From positions 744,001 through 808,000 of the forward strand of contig NZ_SRKZ01000004.1 in NCBI RefSeq assembly GCF_004745865.1: DNA of 64,000 bases, read 5' to 3'. The stretch's first letter is position 1, and every line of letters begins with the position of its first letter. Source of the DNA: Hymenobacter wooponensis. Lineage in GTDB: Bacteria; Bacteroidota; Bacteroidia; Cytophagales; Hymenobacteraceae. The notes under the pieces are model-generated. The model was not told the origin of the DNA. It saw only the letters and a list, made by a program, of their open reading frames with translations, and made no database searches. The position numbers and the translations under genes were made by a program. Below are positions 60,299 through 64,000 of this stretch, in pieces.

Positions 60299-60621
60299 TG
60301 CAGCAGGGCGTGAAGCAGCAACACGACCGCGCTGAATAGCAGGGTATCGGCCACCACTACGCCCGCCCACAGCTGCCAGGGCGCAATGTGCAGGTTCAGG
60401 TAGAGCCAGTACTGGTGGGGGCGCAGCTGCTCCGAGAGGTACCAGATGACGGAAAACGTGCTCAGCTTAGTTAGCAACAGGCCTAGGCTGAGCGGTAGGG
60501 GCCAATTTGGGAACGGACCAGCTGCCGCGGCTGCAAAGATCAACAGCGAAAACACAACGGCGAATGGCGCCACGGTGCGGTAGAACAGGCCTAGGGCCCG
60601 CAAGTACGTAGATATCGTCAT
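60295..60621 (-). CDS. Small membrane partner of the ABC ATPase
   Basis: A 108-residue protein with about three hydrophobic helices: APFAVVFSLLIFAAAAAGPF, a segment around LPLSLGLLLTKLSTFSVIWY, and AGVVVADTLLFSAVVLLLHA at the end. It is too short for a complete permease. The ATPase gene overlaps it by four bases, so the two likely work together, perhaps as a small bicistronic ABC system. I know no such family by name. Confidence 0.6.
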   Translation of the reverse strand: MTISTYLRALGLFYRTVAPFAVVFSLLIFAAAAAGPFPNWPLPLSLGLLLTKLSTFSVIWYLSEQLRPHQYWLYLNLHIAPWQLWAGVVVADTLLFSAVVLLLHALLQ

Positions 60622-60666
60622 GTTTCGCGCGTGCTGAATCAGCCAGACAACGCGTCAAGTAACGGA

Positions 60667-61407
60667 TTATTCTACCAAGCCCAACCGCAAAAACACCGAA
60701 AACTCCACCTCGCGCTCCGCCACGCCCCAGCGGCGCGTCACTTCATCGGCGAGTAGCAGCACGGGGTCTTGGCCGTGCTGCTTCTGGTATTTCACCACGC
60801 TCGACCACGTGCGCAAGTAGTTCAGGAACCACTCCGCCGACCATTGCCGCCGCACCGAGAACCGGTCGTGCTCTACCTGCGCAAACGGAAACGGCAGGCG
60901 GGCATACTCATCAGTGATGTGCCAGCGGTTATCGTCCCAGTACGGGCGCATGGTTTCGTCGTGAAACTCCTGAATCAGCGGGTCCAGATCGGGGCTGATG
61001 CGTAGCAGGCCGTACCCCCATTCGGCCACGGTAGCACCAGGGTGGCCTACCCGGCGGATTTCCTGGTTGAACGCTTCCATGTCGAACCAATGCACTGCCT
61101 GGGCCACGGTAATCAGATCGAAGGTATTATCAGGAAACGGGGTGTGCTCGGCGGGCGACAGTTGATAGGTGATGTTAGGACGGGCCGGCGCCTGGCCTAG
61201 CTGAGCGGCGCTGATGTCGGTGGCATCTACGTGGGCAAAGTGCTCGGCCAGCACGGTAGCTACCTGCCCATTGCCAGTAGCGCAATCCCAGGCCCGCTGC
61301 CGACCAGCTACCCGCGTGAGCAAAAACGTGTATAGCTCAGCGGGGTAGTCGATGCGGTAACGGGCGTAGAGGTCGGCTTGGGCAGAGAAACGGTCGAGAG
61401 CAGCCAT
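60667..61407 (-). CDS. Class I SAM-dependent methyltransferase
   Basis: A 246-residue enzyme with an N-terminal segment YARYRIDYPAELYTFLLTRV and a Rossmann-fold core: motif I is AWDCATGNGQVATVLAEHFA, followed by VDATDISAAQLGQA and FDLITVAQAVHWFDMEAFN. The type resembles ubiquinone/menaquinone- or small-molecule-methylating enzymes. The substrate is unknown. It lies upstream of the ABC pair on the same strand, 45 bases apart. Confidence 0.85.
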   Translation of the reverse strand: MAALDRFSAQADLYARYRIDYPAELYTFLLTRVAGRQRAWDCATGNGQVATVLAEHFAHVDATDISAAQLGQAPARPNITYQLSPAEHTPFPDNTFDLITVAQAVHWFDMEAFNQEIRRVGHPGATVAEWGYGLLRISPDLDPLIQEFHDETMRPYWDDNRWHITDEYARLPFPFAQVEHDRFSVRRQWSAEWFLNYLRTWSSVVKYQKQHGQDPVLLLADEVTRRWGVAEREVEFSVFLRLGLVE

Positions 61408-61541
61408 AGCGAAAGGTTAGTGAGAAGTTGTTCGTACACTTGAGAACGGAAACAGTTGCCAGTTGTCGGTTGTGAGTTAGCAGTTTGTTCTGGTAACCCG
61501 CGCCTGCCGACTGGCAACGTATAACTCGCAACTGACCATTC

Positions 61542-62558
61542 ATGACTTCTCCTATCCAAGCGGGCCTACTGGCCTACGGCATGTCGGGCCGCATTTTTCA
61601 CGCCCCTTTCCTGGCTGCTCACCCCGGCTTTCAGCTGCGGGCCGTGGCAGAACGCAGCCGCAAGCTCGCCGCAGCCGACTACCCCGATATCATTAGCTAC
61701 GATTCAGTAGACGAACTACTTCAGGACTCTGAGCTGGATCTGATTGTCGTCAACACCCCGAACTACTCGCATTTTGACCTGGCCAAACAAGCCTTGGCAG
61801 CCGGCAAGCATGTGCTGATTGAGAAGCCCGTGGGCACTACCGCCGCGCAGATATCGGAGCTGTTTGCCCTGGCCCGCGAGCGGAATCTGCAGGTGTTCGG
61901 CTACCAAAACCGGCGCTGGGACAGCGACTTTCAGGCCGTGCGCGAAGTAGTAGAAAGCGGGCAGCTAGGCCAGTTGATTGAAGCGCACCTGCACTTCGAC
62001 CGCTACAAGCCAGCCATTCACACTAAAGTGTTCAAGGAAGAGCCCACCACGCCCGGCGCTGGCCTGAGCTTTGACCTGGGCCCACACGTGCTGGATCAGG
62101 CCCTGAGCTTGTTTGGGCAGCCCGCGAAGGTAGAGAGAACCCTGGGCAGCTACCGGCCCCACTCCCAGGTCAACGACTATTTCCACTACCACCTCTCCTA
62201 CCCCAGCGGCCTGCACGTGTTTGTGTCGGGCAGCCTGCTCGTGGCCGACCCCGGCCCGGCCTACGTGCTGCACGGCACCCAGGGCAGCTTCCGCCAGCAC
62301 CGCACCGATGTGCAGGAGGCTCAGCTCGACCAGAAACTTCCCCTCTCTGATGCCGCGTATGGCCAAGACGCCCCCGGCACGGGCGGCGTGCTTACGGTGG
62401 TAAAGCCCGACGGGGAAAAATCCAGTACCACTGTTACCACGCCCCGGGGCAATTACATGGGCCTGTTTGAAGCCATGTATCAATCACTGACGAATGGAGC
62501 GCCTTTCCCGGTGCGCGAGGAAGAGCTTTTCTGGCAGCTACAGATTATTGAGCAATAA
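61542..62558 (+). CDS. Gfo/Idh/MocA-family oxidoreductase (YdgJ-like)
   Basis: A 338-residue cytoplasmic oxidoreductase. The NAD(P) motif is QAGLLAYGMSGRIFHAPFL near the start, and the EKPVGTTAAQISELFALARE hallmark has the catalytic Lys. NRRWDSDFQAVREVV and SFDLGPHVLDQALSLFG occur in the C-terminal domain. This set is typical of the YdgJ/scyllo-inosose-reductase branch. The substrate is unknown. It is divergent from the methyltransferase. A GC-rich hairpin without a T tract follows. Confidence 0.88.
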   Translation: MTSPIQAGLLAYGMSGRIFHAPFLAAHPGFQLRAVAERSRKLAAADYPDIISYDSVDELLQDSELDLIVVNTPNYSHFDLAKQALAAGKHVLIEKPVGTTAAQISELFALARERNLQVFGYQNRRWDSDFQAVREVVESGQLGQLIEAHLHFDRYKPAIHTKVFKEEPTTPGAGLSFDLGPHVLDQALSLFGQPAKVERTLGSYRPHSQVNDYFHYHLSYPSGLHVFVSGSLLVADPGPAYVLHGTQGSFRQHRTDVQEAQLDQKLPLSDAAYGQDAPGTGGVLTVVKPDGEKSSTTVTTPRGNYMGLFEAMYQSLTNGAPFPVREEELFWQLQIIEQ

Positions 62559-62564
62559 GCCGGG

Positions 62565-62591
62565 TGGGCGGCGGGCCTGGCTCGCCGCCCA
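62565..62591 (+). terminator. GC-rich hairpin after the oxidoreductase gene
   Basis: TGGGCGGCG pairs with CGCCGCCCA around a 9-base loop. No T tract follows. Confidence 0.35.
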
Positions 62592-62635
62592 CTTGCGTGC
62601 TTGCGCTAGCAAAACTACAGGGCACGAAATCCTCC

Positions 62636-62643
62636 TATCTTTG
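62636..62643 (+). promoter_or_regulatory. -7 promoter box before the helicase gene
   Basis: TATCTTTG is a perfect Bacteroidetes -7 box (TAnnTTTG), 72 bases before the TTG start. No good -33 TTTG was found at 17-20 bases upstream. Confidence 0.45.
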
Positions 62644-62714
62644 TTGTAACACTATACGCGGTTTGCTGACCAGGACAACAAGGTCAGCCATCTATCATTT
62701 TAACTCGCTGAACC

Positions 62715-64000
62715 TTGACGTTTCACGAATTCAATCTCCACGACGACCTACTCGCCGGCGTGGACGCCATGAACTATCAGAATGCCACGCCCATTCAGGA
62801 GCAGGCCATTCCTAAAATTCTCGAAGGCAAAGACCTCATCGCCTGCGCTCAAACGGGCACCGGCAAAACGGCCGCTTACTTGCTGCCCCTGATCGACAAG
62901 ATTTCTCACGCCAAACACGGCACTACCAGCACCCTCATTCTGGTGCCCACGCGCGAGCTGGCCACCCAGATTGACGAGCAGGTAACCGGTTTCGGCTACT
63001 TCGTAGAAGCCAGCAGCATTGCCATTTATGGTGGTGGCAAAAGCGAAGGCTGGGAACAACAGAAGCGCGCCCTCACTGGTGGCGCCGATATTATCATTGC
63101 TACGCCCGGTCGCCTCATTGCCCACATGCAAATGGGCTACGTGAAGTTCGACCAGCTGAAATACCTGGTGCTGGATGAGGCTGATAAGATGATGGACATG
63201 GGCTTCTCCGACGATATCCTGAATATCGTGCGGCAGCTGCCCAAGCAGCGCCAGACGCTGTTGTTCTCGGCCACCATGCCCAACAAAATCCGGGAGTTCT
63301 CGCGGCAGATTCTCAGCGAGCCCGACGAAATTCGCCTGGCCGTTTCGAAGCCCGCCGCGGGTATCGACCAGCAATTCTACATGGCTTTCGACCGCCAGAA
63401 GATTTACCTGCTGGAGCACATCATCAAAACGCAGGAAGTGCAGAGCATGGTGCTGTTTACAAGCCAGAAAGCAGCCGTAGGCGGTATTGTGCGGGCCATC
63501 AACAAGCTGGGATACGAGGCCAAAGGCATTTCCTCGGACCGCACGCAGGAAGAGCGCGAGCAAATCATGCGCGAGTTCAAGAACAAGCAGTTCCCCATTC
63601 TGGTGGCTACCGATGTACTAAGCCGCGGCATCGACATCGACAGCCTCTCGCACGTGGTGAACTACGACATCCCGCGCGCCGCCGAGGACTACGTGCACCG
63701 CATTGGCCGCACGGCCCGCGCCGCTACCAAAGGCACCGCCATCACCTTCATCTCCGACCAGGACCAGGACCGCGTGGTGAAGATTGAGCAGCTGATTGAG
63801 CGCGAGTTGGAGAAGAAGAACATCACCGAAGAGCTAGGCCTAGGCGAAGCTCCGGAGTTTGACCCCAAACGCTTTGCTGGCCTACGCGGTAAAGTAGGCG
63901 GCCGCCCAGAGCGTGGCGGTCGTTCGGGTGGCTCAGGCGGCGGTAACCGCGACCGTGGTCCGCGCCCCGAAGGTGGTGGCCGCGGCGGCCGTGATGGCAA
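62715..64000 (+). CDS. rhlE: RhlE-type DEAD-box RNA helicase (3' end outside window)
   Basis: At least 428 residues. The start is TTG: the frame reads LTFHEFNLHDDLLAGVDAM before NYQNATPIQEQAI, which is the normal family N-terminus. ATG 62769 would delete the Q-motif Phe. Helicase motifs in order: I, AQTGTGKT; Ia, PTRELA; II, VLDEADKMMDMG; III, SATM; V, SRGIDIDSL; VI, HRIGRTARA. The visible end is an RGG-rich tail (positively charged), typical of cold-shock RhlE proteins. It unwinds short RNA duplexes in ribosome assembly or RNA turnover. Confidence 0.93.
   Translation, partial: MTFHEFNLHDDLLAGVDAMNYQNATPIQEQAIPKILEGKDLIACAQTGTGKTAAYLLPLIDKISHAKHGTTSTLILVPTRELATQIDEQVTGFGYFVEASSIAIYGGGKSEGWEQQKRALTGGADIIIATPGRLIAHMQMGYVKFDQLKYLVLDEADKMMDMGFSDDILNIVRQLPKQRQTLLFSATMPNKIREFSRQILSEPDEIRLAVSKPAAGIDQQFYMAFDRQKIYLLEHIIKTQEVQSMVLFTSQKAAVGGIVRAINKLGYEAKGISSDRTQEEREQIMREFKNKQFPILVATDVLSRGIDIDSLSHVVNYDIPRAAEDYVHRIGRTARAATKGTAITFISDQDQDRVVKIEQLIERELEKKNITEELGLGEAPEFDPKRFAGLRGKVGGRPERGGRSGGSGGGNRDRGPRPEGGGRGGRDG

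Noticed and set aside
1..64000. CRISPR arrays, restriction-modification, toxin-antitoxin or phage-defence genes
   Set aside because: Searched by eye on both strands; no spaced direct repeats, Cas motifs, methyltransferase-endonuclease pair or typical toxin pair was found.

Overview
The window looks like chromosomal DNA of a Hymenobacter-type member of the Bacteroidetes (Cytophagales). The signs are high-GC coding sequence, almost no Shine-Dalgarno sites, promoters of the TTTG-N18-TAnnTTTG kind, type IX secretion (T9SS) C-terminal sorting domains, many lipoproteins, LytTR/LytS signalling and a eukaryote-like GT3 glycogen synthase. No rRNA, tRNA, CRISPR array, prophage, transposase or plasmid gene was recognised. 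A heptamer, CTAGGCC/GGCCTAG, recurs throughout genes and spacers, and three copies of a roughly 100-bp palindromic repeat with a shared core are scattered through the window.

Layout. 0-7.7 kb: end of an aldo/keto reductase, a membrane-anchored SDR, a Tat-exported Gfo/Idh/MocA oxidoreductase, a GH43 lipoprotein, and a T9SS-exported protein. 8-11.3 kb: a large secreted protease with a Glu in place of the subtilisin His, two CBM3-like modules and a T9SS signal. 11.4-19.7 kb: DUF4136 lipoprotein, HSL-family esterase, aldo/keto reductase, ElaA acetyltransferase, PAS protein with a degenerate CZB-like partner, M28 peptidase, zinc-ribbon membrane protein. 19.9-31.5 kb: the most unusual block, with acyl-AMP ligase, BtaA/DUF3419 aminocarboxypropyl transferase, APH/choline-kinase-like kinase, acyltransferase, PEP-synthase-like dikinase without a PEP barrel, UbiA-like membrane prenyltransferase and an MMPL/RND exporter. 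Together these look like an undescribed lipid or lipid-linked metabolite pathway with its own export pump. A GT39-type glycosyltransferase follows and overlaps the pump tail-to-tail.

33.4-46.7 kb: YfcC-type transporter, TPR histidine kinase, exported SDR, second HSL lipoprotein, LytTR/LytS pair, a carboxypeptidase-regulatory-domain outer-membrane-type protein, and two tandem DUF421 proteins with zinc ribbons. 47-51.3 kb: glycogen synthesis, with a GH13 branching-type enzyme and GT3 synthase. 51.5-57.3 kb: DUF4198 protein, STAS protein, RNase Z, queuosine-precursor transporter, two paralogous secreted proteins and trpS. A short fossil between the paralogues joins a copy of the trpS start to a copy of the transporter end, so it records a tandem duplication. 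57.4-64 kb: hypothetical protein, CoA-transferase, a small ABC ATPase with a 108-residue membrane partner, methyltransferase, Gfo/Idh/MocA oxidoreductase and the start of a RhlE-type DEAD-box helicase that runs off the window.

All assignments come from reading motifs and architecture. No database search was run.
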